From Roseococcus suduntuyensis (GTDB lineage: Bacteria > Pseudomonadota > Alphaproteobacteria > Acetobacterales > Acetobacteraceae): DNA of 64,000 nt. The stretch is taken from assembly GCF_014196305.1 (NCBI RefSeq), contig NZ_JACIDJ010000004.1:82556-146555 (forward strand). The letters are read 5' to 3'. The translations under genes and the position numbers were made by a program. Below are positions 10,027-18,849 of the stretch, one piece after another (within the stretch, counting starts at the first letter, position 1; every line of letters begins with the position of its first letter). A model generated the notes under the pieces. The model saw only the letters and a list, made by a program, of their open reading frames with translations. It was not told the origin of the DNA and ran no database searches.

Positions 10027-10632
10027 ATGCCGGACCGCCCCCCCAGCCTGCACCAGGACATGATGCGCCCGGACAGCGCGCCGGCGCGCAGCCTGCTCTT
10101 CCTGCGGGAAGAGGAGCTGCGCCTCGCCCAGGACCTGCTCTATTTCGGCTATCGCGACTTCACCGCGGGGGCGGACCGCATCCTGGCGCAGCTGGACATG
10201 GGGCGCGCGCATCATCGCGTGCTGCATTTCGTGGGCCGCGCGCCGGGGATGAAGGTGGGCGAGCTGCTGGCCATCCTCTCCATCACCAAGCAATCCCTGG
10301 GGCGCGTGCTGCAACCACTGATCGACCAGGGCTATGTCCACCAGGCGCCCGGCCTGAAGGACAAGCGCCAGCGCCTGCTGCGCCTGACGCCGCAGGGGGA
10401 GGCACTGGAACGCCGCCTCTTCGACGCCCAGCGCGAATGGGTGCTGCGCGCCTATCGCGAGGCCGGGCCCGAGGCGGTGGAGGGCTTCCGCCGCGTCATG
10501 CGCGGGCTGATGGGGCCCGAGGCCCGCACCCAGTTCGAGGAGCTGGAACGCGCCGCCGCCCCCGGCCGCACCACCCCGGCCTTCTCCCCCGCGCCCAACA
10601 CGTCCCCCCTGGCCGCCCGCCGGAGCGCCTGA
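10027..10632 (+). CDS. MarR family transcriptional regulator (PetP-like)
   Basis: About 201 residues. A winged-helix DNA-binding domain is visible (APGMKVGELLAILSITKQSLGRVLQPLIDQGYV followed by the wing KDKRQRLLRLTPQG). The start at 10027 is preceded by GAGGAG at 10011-10016; an in-frame ATG at 10018 is too close to that site, and one at 9994 would add 11 residues. The gene is followed after 4 bases by an OmpR-type response regulator and its kinase. In Rhodobacter the equivalent MarR gene next to petR is petP, so it may act in the same envelope or respiratory circuit. The Ala/Pro-rich C-terminus is not conserved in the family. Confidence 0.88.
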   Translation: MPDRPPSLHQDMMRPDSAPARSLLFLREEELRLAQDLLYFGYRDFTAGADRILAQLDMGRAHHRVLHFVGRAPGMKVGELLAILSITKQSLGRVLQPLIDQGYVHQAPGLKDKRQRLLRLTPQGEALERRLFDAQREWVLRAYREAGPEAVEGFRRVMRGLMGPEARTQFEELERAAAPGRTTPAFSPAPNTSPLAARRSA

Positions 10633-10636
10633 CCCC

Positions 10637-11338
10637 ATGGCCGAGCCCGCCGCCGACATCCTGGTCGTGGACGATGACGCGCGGCTGCGCGCCCTGCTGC
10701 AACGCTTCCTGGCCGAGCAGGGCCACCGCGTGGCCGGTGCCGCCGATGCCGCCGCCGCGCGCTCGGCGCTCGCCAGCATGGAATTCGACCTGCTGGTGGT
10801 GGATGTGATGATGCCGGGCGAGACGGGTCTCGAATTCGTCGAATCCCTGCGCCGCGAGGGCAGCGACACGCCCGTGCTGATGCTGACCGCCCGCGGCGAC
10901 CCCGATGACCGCGTGGCGGGCTTCGAGCACGGCGCCGACGACTACCTGGCCAAGCCCTTCGACCCGCGCGAACTGGCGTTGCGCATCCGCACCATCCTGC
11001 GCCGCGCCCAGCCCGCGGCCCCGGCCGCCGCCCCCTTGGGCCTCGTGCAGCTCGGCGATCGCTGGTTCGACGCGGAGCGCGCGGAGCTGCGCACGCCCGA
11101 CGGCGTGCAGCGCCTGACGGGCGGCGAGACGGCGCTGCTGACGGCGCTCGCCCGCCGCGCGGGCGAGGTGCTCTCGCGCGAGGACATCGCGGCCGCCCTG
11201 GGCACGCCCGATGCCGGGGAGCGCAGCGTGGACGTGCAGGTGACGCGCCTGCGCCGCAAGATCGAGGCCGACCCGCGCGAGCCGCGCTTCCTGCACACCA
11301 TCCGCCACCGCGGCTACGTCCTCCGGCCCGGGCCGTGA
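10637..11338 (+). CDS. OmpR-family response regulator (CenR/PetR-like)
   Basis: 233 residues. The receiver domain has the acidic pair DDD near residue 12, phospho-acceptor Asp56 in VVDVMMPGE, the switch Thr in MLTARG and the Lys in LAKPFDP. A winged-helix output domain ends in RRKIEADPREPRFLHTIRHRGY. The receiver text (DLLVVDVMMPGETGLEF, GFEHGADDYLAKPFDPRELALRI) and the position after a MarR gene and opposite ilvE match the CenR/PetR group, which controls envelope functions in Caulobacter and cytochrome bc1 or growth in Rhodobacter. Its stop overlaps the start of the partner kinase by 4 bases (GTGA), so the pair is translationally coupled. Confidence 0.93.
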   Translation: MAEPAADILVVDDDARLRALLQRFLAEQGHRVAGAADAAAARSALASMEFDLLVVDVMMPGETGLEFVESLRREGSDTPVLMLTARGDPDDRVAGFEHGADDYLAKPFDPRELALRIRTILRRAQPAAPAAAPLGLVQLGDRWFDAERAELRTPDGVQRLTGGETALLTALARRAGEVLSREDIAAALGTPDAGERSVDVQVTRLRRKIEADPREPRFLHTIRHRGYVLRPGP

Positions 11339-12726
11339 GCGTGAGCCGGCCCGCGCGCGCCACCTGGCTTGCGGCGCTGCTGCGGCCGGACAAGTCGCTC
11401 GCGCGGCGGCTTTCGGCGGTGCTGCCGCGGGGCCTGCTCGCGCGCGTGCTGCTGATCCTGCTGCTGCCGCTGGTGGTGCTGCAGGGGGTGGCCTTGCAGC
11501 TCTTCTACGGCGGGCACCTGGACGTGATCTCGCGCCGCCTCACCTCGGGCCTCGCGGGCGATGTGGGCTTCGTCTCGGTGATGGTCGAGGCCGCCTCGCC
11601 CGAGACGCGGCCCTTCGTGATGCGCGAGGCGCAGTGGCGGCTGGGCCTCGCCCTGAGCTTCGAGCCGGACGCCGCCCTGGGCCCCATCCCCCACCGCCCC
11701 GCCTGGATGCGCCTGCTGCCCCTGGAGAGCGACCTGCGAAGCGCGCTGAGCGAGCGCCTGGCCCTGCCCTTCGACGTGGACTGGCACAGCGACCCCAACG
11801 TCATCATCATCCGCGCGCAGCTCGATGACGGGGTGCTGACCTTCGAGGCCTCGCGCCGGCGGCTGATCACCACCACCCTCTATGTCTTCGTGATCTGGCT
11901 GGTGGGCTCGGCCGTGCTGCTGGCGGTGGTGGCGGTGCTGTTCATGAAGAACCAGGTGCGCGCGATCCGCAGGCTCGCGGAGGCGTCGGAGACCTTCGGC
12001 CTCGGCCGCGACAACGGCCCCATCAAGCCCGAGGGTGCGCGCGAGGTGCGCCAGGCGGCGGTGGCCTTCAACGCCATGCGCGAACGCATCCTGCGCTTCG
12101 TGAACCAGCGCACCGAGATGCTGGCCGGCATCAGCCACGACCTGCGCACGCCACTCACGCGGATGCGCCTCGAACTCACCATGCTGCCCCGCACGCCCGA
12201 GACCGAGGCCGACATCGCGGCCCTGACGCAGGATGTCGAGGAGATGGAGCGGATGGTGGAGGCCTATCTCGCCTTCGCCCGCGGCGAGGGGACGGAGGCC
12301 GCGCGCTCGGCCGACCTCGTCGCCATCGTGAGCGAGGCCGTGGCCAAGGCGCGGCGCAGCGGGGCCACGGTGGAGCTGGAGATGCCCGAGGCGCTGCCGC
12401 TCAGGCTGCGGAGCGACGCCATGGCGCGCGCCCTGGGCAACCTGCTGGACAATGCGCGCCGCCACGCGCGGCGCATCGCGGTCACGGTGCGCCCGCCCGC
12501 CGGCGCCGAACGCGGCTGGGCGGAGGTGCTGGTGGATGATGACGGGCCGGGCATCCCGGCCGCGCAGCGCGCCGAGGCCTTCAAGCCCTTCACGAGCGGC
12601 TCGGCCACCGGCACGGGGCTCGGGCTCGCCATCGCACGCGACGTGGTGCGGGCGCATGGCGGGGAGATCGCGCTGGAGGAAAGCCCGATGGGGGGGTTGC
12701 GGGCGCGGATGCGGCTGCCGGTGTAG
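11335..12726 (+). CDS. Membrane sensor histidine kinase (CenK/EnvZ-like)
   Basis: 463 residues from a GTG that overlaps the regulator stop. A first transmembrane helix (LLARVLLILLLPLVVLQG) and a second (YVFVIWLVGSAVLLAVVAVLFM) flank a periplasmic domain of about 110 residues. A HAMP linker follows. The phospho-acceptor is His268 in GISHDLRTPLTRMRLE, and the ATPase boxes are NLLDNARRHA, VDDDGPGIP and GTGLGLAIA. It is the cognate kinase of the upstream OmpR-type regulator. The periplasmic domain could sense envelope stress as proposed for CenK, but no ligand can be read from sequence. It ends 12 bases before the convergent serS stop. Confidence 0.92.
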   Translation: MSVSRPARATWLAALLRPDKSLARRLSAVLPRGLLARVLLILLLPLVVLQGVALQLFYGGHLDVISRRLTSGLAGDVGFVSVMVEAASPETRPFVMREAQWRLGLALSFEPDAALGPIPHRPAWMRLLPLESDLRSALSERLALPFDVDWHSDPNVIIIRAQLDDGVLTFEASRRRLITTTLYVFVIWLVGSAVLLAVVAVLFMKNQVRAIRRLAEASETFGLGRDNGPIKPEGAREVRQAAVAFNAMRERILRFVNQRTEMLAGISHDLRTPLTRMRLELTMLPRTPETEADIAALTQDVEEMERMVEAYLAFARGEGTEAARSADLVAIVSEAVAKARRSGATVELEMPEALPLRLRSDAMARALGNLLDNARRHARRIAVTVRPPAGAERGWAEVLVDDDGPGIPAAQRAEAFKPFTSGSATGTGLGLAIARDVVRAHGGEIALEESPMGGLRARMRLPV

Positions 12727-12738
12727 CGCCGGCCCGCC

Positions 12739-13992
12739 TCAGCCGATGCGGTCCGTCCCCATCCACGGCCGCAGCACCTCCGGCACGCGGATGGAGCCAT
12801 CGGCCTGCTGGTGCGTCTCCATCACCGCGATCAGCGCGCGGCCCACGGCCACGCCGCTGCCGTTCAGCGTGTGCAGGAACAGGTTCTCCTTGCCGCGCTT
12901 GAAGCGCGCCTTCATGCGCCGCGCCTGGAAGTCCCGGCAGTTGGAGCAGGAGGAGATTTCGCGCCAGGCGCGCTGCCCGGGCAGCCACACCTCCAGGTCA
13001 TGGGTGCGGGCGGCAGAGAAGCCCGTATCGCCCGCGCAGAGGATGATCCGCCGCCAGGTGAGGCCGAGTTCGGTCAGGATGGCCTCGGCGCAGCGCGTCA
13101 TGCGCTCATGCTCGGCGGCGCTGTCCTCGGGGCGGGTGATGGAGACCATCTCCACCTTGGGGAACTGGTGCTGGCGCAGCATGCCGCGCGTGTCGCGCCC
13201 CGCGCTGCCGGCCTCGCTGCGGAAGCAGGGGGTGAGGGCGGTGTAGCGCAGCGGCTGTTCGGGCTCGGGGATGATCTGGTCGGCGACGAGGTTGGTCAGC
13301 GGGACCTCGGCCGTCGGGATCAGGTAGTGGTCGCCGGCGCGGAACAGGTCCTCCTCGAACTTGGGCAACTGGCCCGTGCCGTAGAGGGCGGGTGCCTGCA
13401 CCAGCAGCGGCGGGTTCACCTCGGTGTAGCCGTGGCGGTCCACATGCACGCCCAGCATCCATTGGCCCAGCGCCCGCTCCAGCCGCGCCAGCGCGCCCTT
13501 GAGCACAACGAAGCGGCTGCCGGAGAGGCGGGCGGCGGTGGCGAAGTCCATGAGGCCCAGCGCCTCGCCCAGCTCGAAATGCTGCTTCGCGTCCGTGATT
13601 TCGGCGGGCTCGCCGTGCTGGTGCAGGACGACGTTGGCGCTCTCATCCGCGCCGTCGGGCACCTCGGGGTCGAGCGTGTTGGGCAGCACCGCCAGCGCCT
13701 CGGAAAGCGCGGCCTCACGCGCGGCGGGGTCGGCGGCGGCGGCCTCGGCCATCGCGGCCGCGACCTCGGCCTTGAGGCGCTCGGCCTCCGCCGTGTCACC
13801 GCGCTTCATGGCGGCGCCAATCTCGCGCGAGAGGGCATTGCGCCGGGCCTGGGCGCCCTCACCCAGGGCGATGGCCGCGCGCCGCGCCTCGTCCAGCGCG
13901 AGAAGCGCGACCGATTGCGGCGGAAGGCCCCGCCGCGCCAGGGCCGCGTCGAAGCCCGCCGGGTCCGTCCGGACCGTCTTGATGTCATGCAT
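12739..13992 (-). CDS. serS: Seryl-tRNA synthetase
   Basis: 417 residues, normal length. The N-terminal antiparallel coiled coil (residues about 30-110) binds the tRNA-Ser long arm. The class II catalytic core shows motif 2 ([14 protein letters not shown]) and motif 3 ([19 protein letters not shown]). It charges tRNA-Ser and tRNA-Sec with serine in the cytoplasm. It is the last gene of the leftward argS-to-serS cluster, starting 20 bases after the tatC stop, an order kept in many alphaproteobacteria. Confidence 0.97.
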   Translation of the reverse strand: MHDIKTVRTDPAGFDAALARRGLPPQSVALLALDEARRAAIALGEGAQARRNALSREIGAAMKRGDTAEAERLKAEVAAAMAEAAAADPAAREAALSEALAVLPNTLDPEVPDGADESANVVLHQHGEPAEITDAKQHFELGEALGLMDFATAARLSGSRFVVLKGALARLERALGQWMLGVHVDRHGYTEVNPPLLVQAPALYGTGQLPKFEEDLFRAGDHYLIPTAEVPLTNLVADQIIPEPEQPLRYTALTPCFRSEAGSAGRDTRGMLRQHQFPKVEMVSITRPEDSAAEHERMTRCAEAILTELGLTWRRIILCAGDTGFSAARTHDLEVWLPGQRAWREISSCSNCRDFQARRMKARFKRGKENLFLHTLNGSGVAVGRALIAVMETHQQADGSIRVPEVLRPWMGTDRIG

Positions 13993-14012
13993 GGGTCAGG
14001 CGTTCCGGAAAA

Positions 14013-14807
14013 TCAGTCGGGATCGAGCTTCGCGGGCTTGGGCGCCATCCAGGCCGCCAGCAGGATCGAGACCTCGTAGAGCAGGATCAGCGGCACCGCG
14101 AGGCCGACCTGGCTGATGATGTCGGGCGGCGTGATGACGGCCGCCACCACGAACATCCCCACGATGGCATAGCGCCGCCCCTTGCGCAGCGAGGCCACGC
14201 TCAGGATGCCCACCTTGCACAGCAGCACCAGCAGGATGGGCAGCTGGAAAGCGAGACCAAAGGCCAGGATCATGTGCATGACCAGCGAGAGGTATTCGCT
14301 GACCTTCGCCTCCAGCTGGATGGCGACGGTGCCGGCCCCGGCCGGCGTCTCGAAGCTGATGAAGAAGTGCCAGGCCAGCGGGAAGATGAAGTAGTAGACC
14401 AGCGCCGCCCCCGCCACGAACAGCACGGGCGAGGCCAGCAGGAAGGGCATGATCGTCCGCTTCTCGGAGCGGTAGAGGCCCGGCGCGATGAACAGCCACA
14501 GCTGCGTGGCCCACATCGGAAAGCTGAAGAAGACCGCGCCGAAGAAGGCCACCTTCAGGTAGGTGAAGAAGGCTTCATAGAGGGCGGTGAAGATCATCCG
14601 CCGGTCGCCGGCACCTTGCGACATCAGGATGTCGGCCAGCGGGCGGGCCAGGAAGCCGTAGATCTGCGCGCTGTAGTAATAGCACAGCATGAACATCACG
14701 ATGAAGGTGCCCACCGACCAGAGCAGGCGCGAGCGCAGCTCCATCAGGTGTTCCATCAGCGACATGGGCTTGTCGTTGATGGGATCGTCCTTGGTGATGT
14801 CCGACAC
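14013..14807 (-). CDS. tatC: Sec-independent protein translocase TatC
   Basis: 264 residues. Begins MSDITKDDPINDKPMSLMEHLMELRSRLLW; the HLMELRSRL segment is the conserved cytoplasmic N-terminus that recognises twin-arginine signal peptides. Six membrane helices can be followed, with the usual FFTYLK and FxFGLAFQLP features. It forms the receptor core of the Tat translocase with TatB, whose gene ends 9 bases upstream. Tat substrates in this window plausibly include the liv-type binding protein (RR signal). Normal length for the family. Confidence 0.96.
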   Translation of the reverse strand: MSDITKDDPINDKPMSLMEHLMELRSRLLWSVGTFIVMFMLCYYYSAQIYGFLARPLADILMSQGAGDRRMIFTALYEAFFTYLKVAFFGAVFFSFPMWATQLWLFIAPGLYRSEKRTIMPFLLASPVLFVAGAALVYYFIFPLAWHFFISFETPAGAGTVAIQLEAKVSEYLSLVMHMILAFGLAFQLPILLVLLCKVGILSVASLRKGRRYAIVGMFVVAAVITPPDIISQVGLAVPLILLYEVSILLAAWMAPKPAKLDPD

Positions 14808-14816
14808 GGCGGGGCC

Positions 14817-15518
14817 TCAGGCGGTCTTGGCCGGCACGGGGGCCGGCGCGGGGGCTTCGGTGGCGGCGTTCTCGATGCGCGGTGCTTCCGCCGGCGGGAT
14901 TTCGGCGGGCGCGTCCTGGGCCGCGGGCGCCACCACGGGCGCGGGGTCCGTCGCCACCATGGGCGCGGGCTCAGTCGCAACCACGGGCGCCACCACGGGG
15001 GCGGGCGGCGGCGGAGGCGGCGCCATGTTCAGCGGCGCGGGCGTGGACGGCGGCAGGAAGGCCGGCACCTCGGGCTTGGGGGGCTCCGGCGGCGGCTTGT
15101 AGGGCGCCATGGTCTGCGGCGGGATCATGGCCGGCGCATCGGGCGTGTCGCGCGCGGTGGGCGGCGGCGTCCAGGCGGGCGTGCTCGCGGTGGTGGTGGA
15201 GCCCGTCATCGGGTCCTCGTTGAAGGTCCGCGTCAGCGTCCCGTCCTCGTCCACCGCCTTCTGGATATGGCCCTTCAGGTCGAAGCTGCGCATCTCGTTG
15301 ATGGCGCCCTTCACATCCGCGATCTGGTCGCGCACGCCTTCGAGCTTGGCTTCGCGCACCAGCTCATCGGCCTGCTGCTGGAAGGCCGCCAGTTGCCGCT
15401 TCGCCTTCTTGATGCCGTCCGCCATGCCGCGGATGGCGCCCGGAAGCTGCGTGGGCCCGATGACCACCACCGCGACGATGATGATCAGCAGGATCTCTGT
15501 CCAGGCGAGGTTGAACAT
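14817..15518 (-). CDS. tatB: Tat translocase subunit TatB with long Pro/Ala-rich tail
   Basis: 233 residues from ATG 15518 (AGAGGA a few bases upstream; a TTG one codon earlier is also possible). One N-terminal membrane helix with Glu8 and the hinge Gly-Pro (MFNLAWTEILLIIIVAVVVIGP), then the amphipathic helix characteristic of TatB rather than TatA. Residues from about 110 are a low-complexity Pro/Ala/Val tail with repeats of the type PAPVVAP. TatB relays precursors from TatC to TatA. No tatA lies between scpB and tatB, where it usually is in relatives. Confidence 0.93.
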   Translation of the reverse strand: MFNLAWTEILLIIIVAVVVIGPTQLPGAIRGMADGIKKAKRQLAAFQQQADELVREAKLEGVRDQIADVKGAINEMRSFDLKGHIQKAVDEDGTLTRTFNEDPMTGSTTTASTPAWTPPPTARDTPDAPAMIPPQTMAPYKPPPEPPKPEVPAFLPPSTPAPLNMAPPPPPPAPVVAPVVATEPAPMVATDPAPVVAPAAQDAPAEIPPAEAPRIENAATEAPAPAPVPAKTA

Positions 15519-15641
15519 CAAGTCCTCTGCTTAGCCCTCAAGGGGGCCATCGATACCAGCCGGGCCGCGCCGCGCCAATGCGGCAGCCCTACTACTTAGT
15601 CGCGCCAGCGCCCGCTTGCACCCCGCCCCCCCGGATTCGGA

Positions 15642-16697
15642 TCATGAGGTTTCGGAAGGAAAGGCGAAGGCGCGCTCGGGGTCCAGCGCCACCCCCACCC
15701 GATCCCCGCGCGAAAGGCGTGCCCCGGGCGGCAGCCGGGCATGGAGATGCAGGACCCCCCCCTCCCCGTCCGCCACCGCCATATGGACCAGGGTGGTGGC
15801 GCCCAGCAGGCGGCAGGCCTGCACCTCGGCCAGCGCGCAGCCCGAGGTGCCGGCTTCCATCACGCGCAGCCCCTCGGGGCGCAACAGCAACTCGGCGGCG
15901 CTGCCCTCGGGCAGGCCGCGGGCGGGGGCGGCGCCGATCACGGTCTCTGCGGCACCCTGGCGGATGCGGGCGGGCAGGCGGTTCACCTCGCCCAGGAAGG
16001 TGGCGACGAAGGGGGTGGCGGGGTGGAGGTAGAGCTGTTCGGGCGTGCCGAGCTGCACCACCCGCCCCTCGCGCATCAGGGCGATGCGGTCGGCCATGAA
16101 CATGGCCTCCTCCGCGTCATGGGTGACGATGAGGGCGGGGATGCCGGCCTGTTGCAGCACATGCAGGGTGTCGTCGCGCACCTGCTCGCGCAACCGGGCA
16201 TCGAGGCTCGCGAAGGCCTCGTCCAGCAGCAGGGCCTCGGGGCGCGGGGCGAGCGCGCGGGCCAGCGCCACGCGCTGCTGCTGCCCGCCCGAGAGCTGGT
16301 GCGGCCAGGACTGGGCATAGGCTTCGAGGCCCACGCGCGCCAACGCCTCGGCCACCCGCCAGCCGCGATCCCCGCGCGGGATGCGGCGCAGGCCGAAGGC
16401 GACGTTGTCGGCCACCGTCAGATGGGGGAACAGCGCGTAGTCCTGGAAGACGAAGCCCACATGGCGGGATTCGGGCGGCACATCCTCGCCCGGGGCGGCC
16501 AGCACGCGGCCACCCAGCGAAATGCGCCCCTGTTGGAGCGGTTCCAACCCCGCCACCAGCCGCAGCAGCGTGGTCTTGCCATCGCCCGAGGGGCCCAGCA
16601 GGCAGACGATCTCGCCCGGCGCCACCTCCAGGCTCACGCCGCGCAGGACCTGCTTGGGGCCATAGGCGTGGTGGATGTCGTCCAGCCGGAGGCTCAT
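15642..16697 (-). CDS. Orphan ABC transporter ATP-binding protein (FbpC/PotA-like)
   Basis: 351 residues from ATG 16697. Walker A is GPSGDGKTT (Asp where Ser, Cys or Gly is usual), the Q-loop FQDYALFPHLTVADN, the signature LSGGQQQRVALARALAPRP, Walker B LLLDEAFASLD, and a C-terminal TOBE domain (LLLRPEGLRV). This pattern belongs to importers of ferric iron, sulfate/thiosulfate, polyamines or phosphonates. No permease or binding-protein gene is nearby, so the partner must be elsewhere. It sits between scpB and tatB, where tatA would be expected. The frame extends upstream to 16793, but without family sequence. Confidence 0.88.
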   Translation of the reverse strand: MSLRLDDIHHAYGPKQVLRGVSLEVAPGEIVCLLGPSGDGKTTLLRLVAGLEPLQQGRISLGGRVLAAPGEDVPPESRHVGFVFQDYALFPHLTVADNVAFGLRRIPRGDRGWRVAEALARVGLEAYAQSWPHQLSGGQQQRVALARALAPRPEALLLDEAFASLDARLREQVRDDTLHVLQQAGIPALIVTHDAEEAMFMADRIALMREGRVVQLGTPEQLYLHPATPFVATFLGEVNRLPARIRQGAAETVIGAAPARGLPEGSAAELLLRPEGLRVMEAGTSGCALAEVQACRLLGATTLVHMAVADGEGGVLHLHARLPPGARLSRGDRVGVALDPERAFAFPSETS

Positions 16698-16767
16698 GCG
16701 GGGGCGGGATGGGCGGGCATGGGGGCCTTGTGGCGGGGCGTGCGGCGCCTGTCCATGCCGGGCCGCG

Positions 16768-17385
16768 TCACGCCGCCCGCTGCGCGCCCCCATCCGGCAC
16801 CAGCGGCGGCGCGCCGTCGCGCGGGCCCACCGCCAGGTCGCCCGAGACCAGCTCCTCCCGCCGTGGCAGGTCGTTGAGCGATTTCAGCCCGAACTGGTCC
16901 AGGAAATGCTTCGTGGTCCCCCAGAGCGTGGGCCGGCCGGGGCTTTCCCGCCGCCCGCGGGGTGTCACGAGATCGGCCTCCAGCAGCGCGTCCAGCGTGG
17001 TCTGGGAGAGGGTGGCGCCGCGGATTTCCTCGATCTCGGCGCGCGTCACGGGCTGATGGTAGGCAATGATGGACAGCGCCTCCATGGCCGCGCGCGGCAG
17101 GCGGCGCGGCACCTCCACCACGCGGGTGATGGCGGAGGCGAGGTCGAGCGCGGTGCGGAAGGCGAAGCCGCCGGCCACCTCCACCAGTTCCACCGCGCCG
17201 CCGGCGGTGCGGGCGGCGAGTGCCGTCATCACGGTGGCGGCCTCCACCCCCTCGGGCAGCGCGGACTGGATGCGCGGCAGGGGCACGGGCTTGTCCGAGG
17301 CGAAGACCAGCGCCTCCGCGACCCGCAGCGCGCGCGCGAAGCCCGGATGGGCGACATCCGGATGGGCGTCCTGTTCAGGCGACAT
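16768..17385 (-). CDS. scpB: Segregation and condensation protein ScpB
   Basis: 205 residues from ATG 17385, giving an 11-base overlap with the end of scpA. Two winged-helix domains are seen: the first ALRVAEALVFASDKPVPL, the second around RLPRAAMEALSIIAYHQPVTRAEIEEIRG. The segment GRPTLWGTTKHFLDQFGLKSL is the family hallmark. ScpB dimers bind ScpA and the SMC ATPase to form the bacterial condensin. A longer frame upstream lies inside scpA and has no ScpB features. Confidence 0.95.
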   Translation of the reverse strand: MSPEQDAHPDVAHPGFARALRVAEALVFASDKPVPLPRIQSALPEGVEAATVMTALAARTAGGAVELVEVAGGFAFRTALDLASAITRVVEVPRRLPRAAMEALSIIAYHQPVTRAEIEEIRGATLSQTTLDALLEADLVTPRGRRESPGRPTLWGTTKHFLDQFGLKSLNDLPRREELVSGDLAVGPRDGAPPLVPDGGAQRAA

Positions 17386-18148
17386 GCGGCAACTCCCCCT
17401 CGCCTTTTCGCAGATGGATGGGTCCGAAGACGGTGTCCTGTCGAAGTTCGACGGCCCCGCCCCGCGCCGCCTCCAGCGCCGCCACCAGCGTGCTGGCCAT
17501 GGCGGCGCGGCGATCGAGCGGCGAGAGCATGTCCGGCGGCAGGAACTGGCCCAGCGTGGACCAGCCCGTGCCGGCGTCGCCCAGCAGGGCGCGCAGCCGG
17601 CCCAGCGCTTCGGCCACCGACCACAGCTTGCGCGGGCGCGGCGTGAAGGGCCGGGCGGCCACGGCGCGGCGCCGGGCGGCGGCATAGGCGCGCAACAGGG
17701 TGGTGAGGTCCGTCACCAGCCCGGTGCGGTCCTCGACGCGCAAGGATTCGGGGGCGCCACGGGCGAAGGTCTCGCGGCCCAGCTGCGCGCGGCGGCCCAG
17801 CCATTCGGCGGCGGCGCGCATCCGGTCGAGTTCGGCCAGGCGCTCCGTCAGGCGGGCGGCGGCCAGCAGGGGGTCTTCCTCGTCCGGGCCGCGCTCCTCC
17901 TCGGGCAGCAGCAGGCGGGATTTCAACCAGGCGAGCCAGGCGGCCATCACCAGCCAGTCGGCCGCGAGTTCGATCCGCACGCCGCGCGCGCCCTCGATCA
18001 CGGCGAGATACTGGTCCACCAGCGAGAGGATGGAGATGGACCGGATGTCCACCTTCTGCGCCCGCGCCAGTTCCAGCAGCACGTCGAGCGGGCCCTGGAA
18101 GCCCTCGATGTCCAGCAGCAGCGCGTCGGGGCCGGCCGCCTCGCTCAT
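17375..18148 (-). CDS. scpA: Segregation and condensation protein ScpA (kleisin)
   Basis: 257 residues. The N-terminal motif FQGPLDVLLELARAQKVDI and the C-terminal winged helix (SPLDRRAAMASTLVAALEAARGG) identify the kleisin subunit that bridges SMC heads. It starts with ATGA overlapping the stop of the M50 protease gene, and its end overlaps scpB by 11 bases, so all three are translationally coupled. Typical length. Confidence 0.95.
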   Translation of the reverse strand: MSEAAGPDALLLDIEGFQGPLDVLLELARAQKVDIRSISILSLVDQYLAVIEGARGVRIELAADWLVMAAWLAWLKSRLLLPEEERGPDEEDPLLAAARLTERLAELDRMRAAAEWLGRRAQLGRETFARGAPESLRVEDRTGLVTDLTTLLRAYAAARRRAVAARPFTPRPRKLWSVAEALGRLRALLGDAGTGWSTLGQFLPPDMLSPLDRRAAMASTLVAALEAARGGAVELRQDTVFGPIHLRKGEGELPHVA

Positions 18149-18849
18149 AGGCCGCCGTTGCCGGTCAGCCAGACCACGAAGTCGAAGACGGGGCGGACGA
18201 TCTCGAAGATGAACCAGTCCATCGGGCGGAAGGACGGGATCAGCATGGGCAGCAGGAACAGCACGCCCAGCACCAGGAACAGCCCCGCATGCTCCAGCCG
18301 CGCATAGGCCATGGCGGCGCGGTAGGGCAGCAAGCCCACCGCGATGCGCCCGCCATCGAGCGGCGGCACGGGAATGAGGTTGAACAGGCCGAGCACGAGG
18401 TTCACCAGGATCGCGAAGCTGACGAAGCGATAGACCCAGGCGAGCGATTCGGCCGAGAGAAAGTCACCGCCGGCCACCGCCACATGGATCAGCAGCCCCG
18501 CCAGCACGGCCAGCGCGAAGTTCATGGCCGGCCCCGCGATGGCCACCCACATCATGCCCAGGCGCGGATTGGCGAAGTTGCGGACGTCCACCGGCACGGG
18601 CTTGGCCCAACCGAACATCATCTGCACGCCCCCGGTGGCCATGAGCTGCGAGACCAGCAGCACCCCCGGCACCAGGACCGTCCCCACCGGGTCCACATGG
18701 CGCAGCGGGTTGAAGGAAAGCCGGCCCAGCATGGCCGCCGTGGGGTCGCCCAGGGCGCGGGCGGCCCAGCCATGCGCCACCTCATGGAAGGTGATGGCGA
18801 TGATGGTGGCCAGCACGATCGCCGTGACGTCGGGGAACCAGTCAGGCAT
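18145..18849 (-). CDS. Site-2 protease family (M50) intramembrane metalloprotease
   Basis: 234 residues, about six membrane helices. The zinc-binding HEVAH motif lies near residue 22 (ITFHEVAHGWAARALGD) and the third ligand Asp in NLIPVPPLDGG. This is the short, PDZ-less, rhomboid-like-topology class of M50 peptidase common in bacteria; substrates are generally unknown. The ATG overlaps the nagZ stop by one base (TGATG) and the stop overlaps the scpA start by four. It is embedded between nagZ and scpA and is therefore probably cotranscribed with condensin genes. Confidence 0.93.
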   Translation of the reverse strand: MPDWFPDVTAIVLATIIAITFHEVAHGWAARALGDPTAAMLGRLSFNPLRHVDPVGTVLVPGVLLVSQLMATGGVQMMFGWAKPVPVDVRNFANPRLGMMWVAIAGPAMNFALAVLAGLLIHVAVAGGDFLSAESLAWVYRFVSFAILVNLVLGLFNLIPVPPLDGGRIAVGLLPYRAAMAYARLEHAGLFLVLGVLFLLPMLIPSFRPMDWFIFEIVRPVFDFVVWLTGNGGL

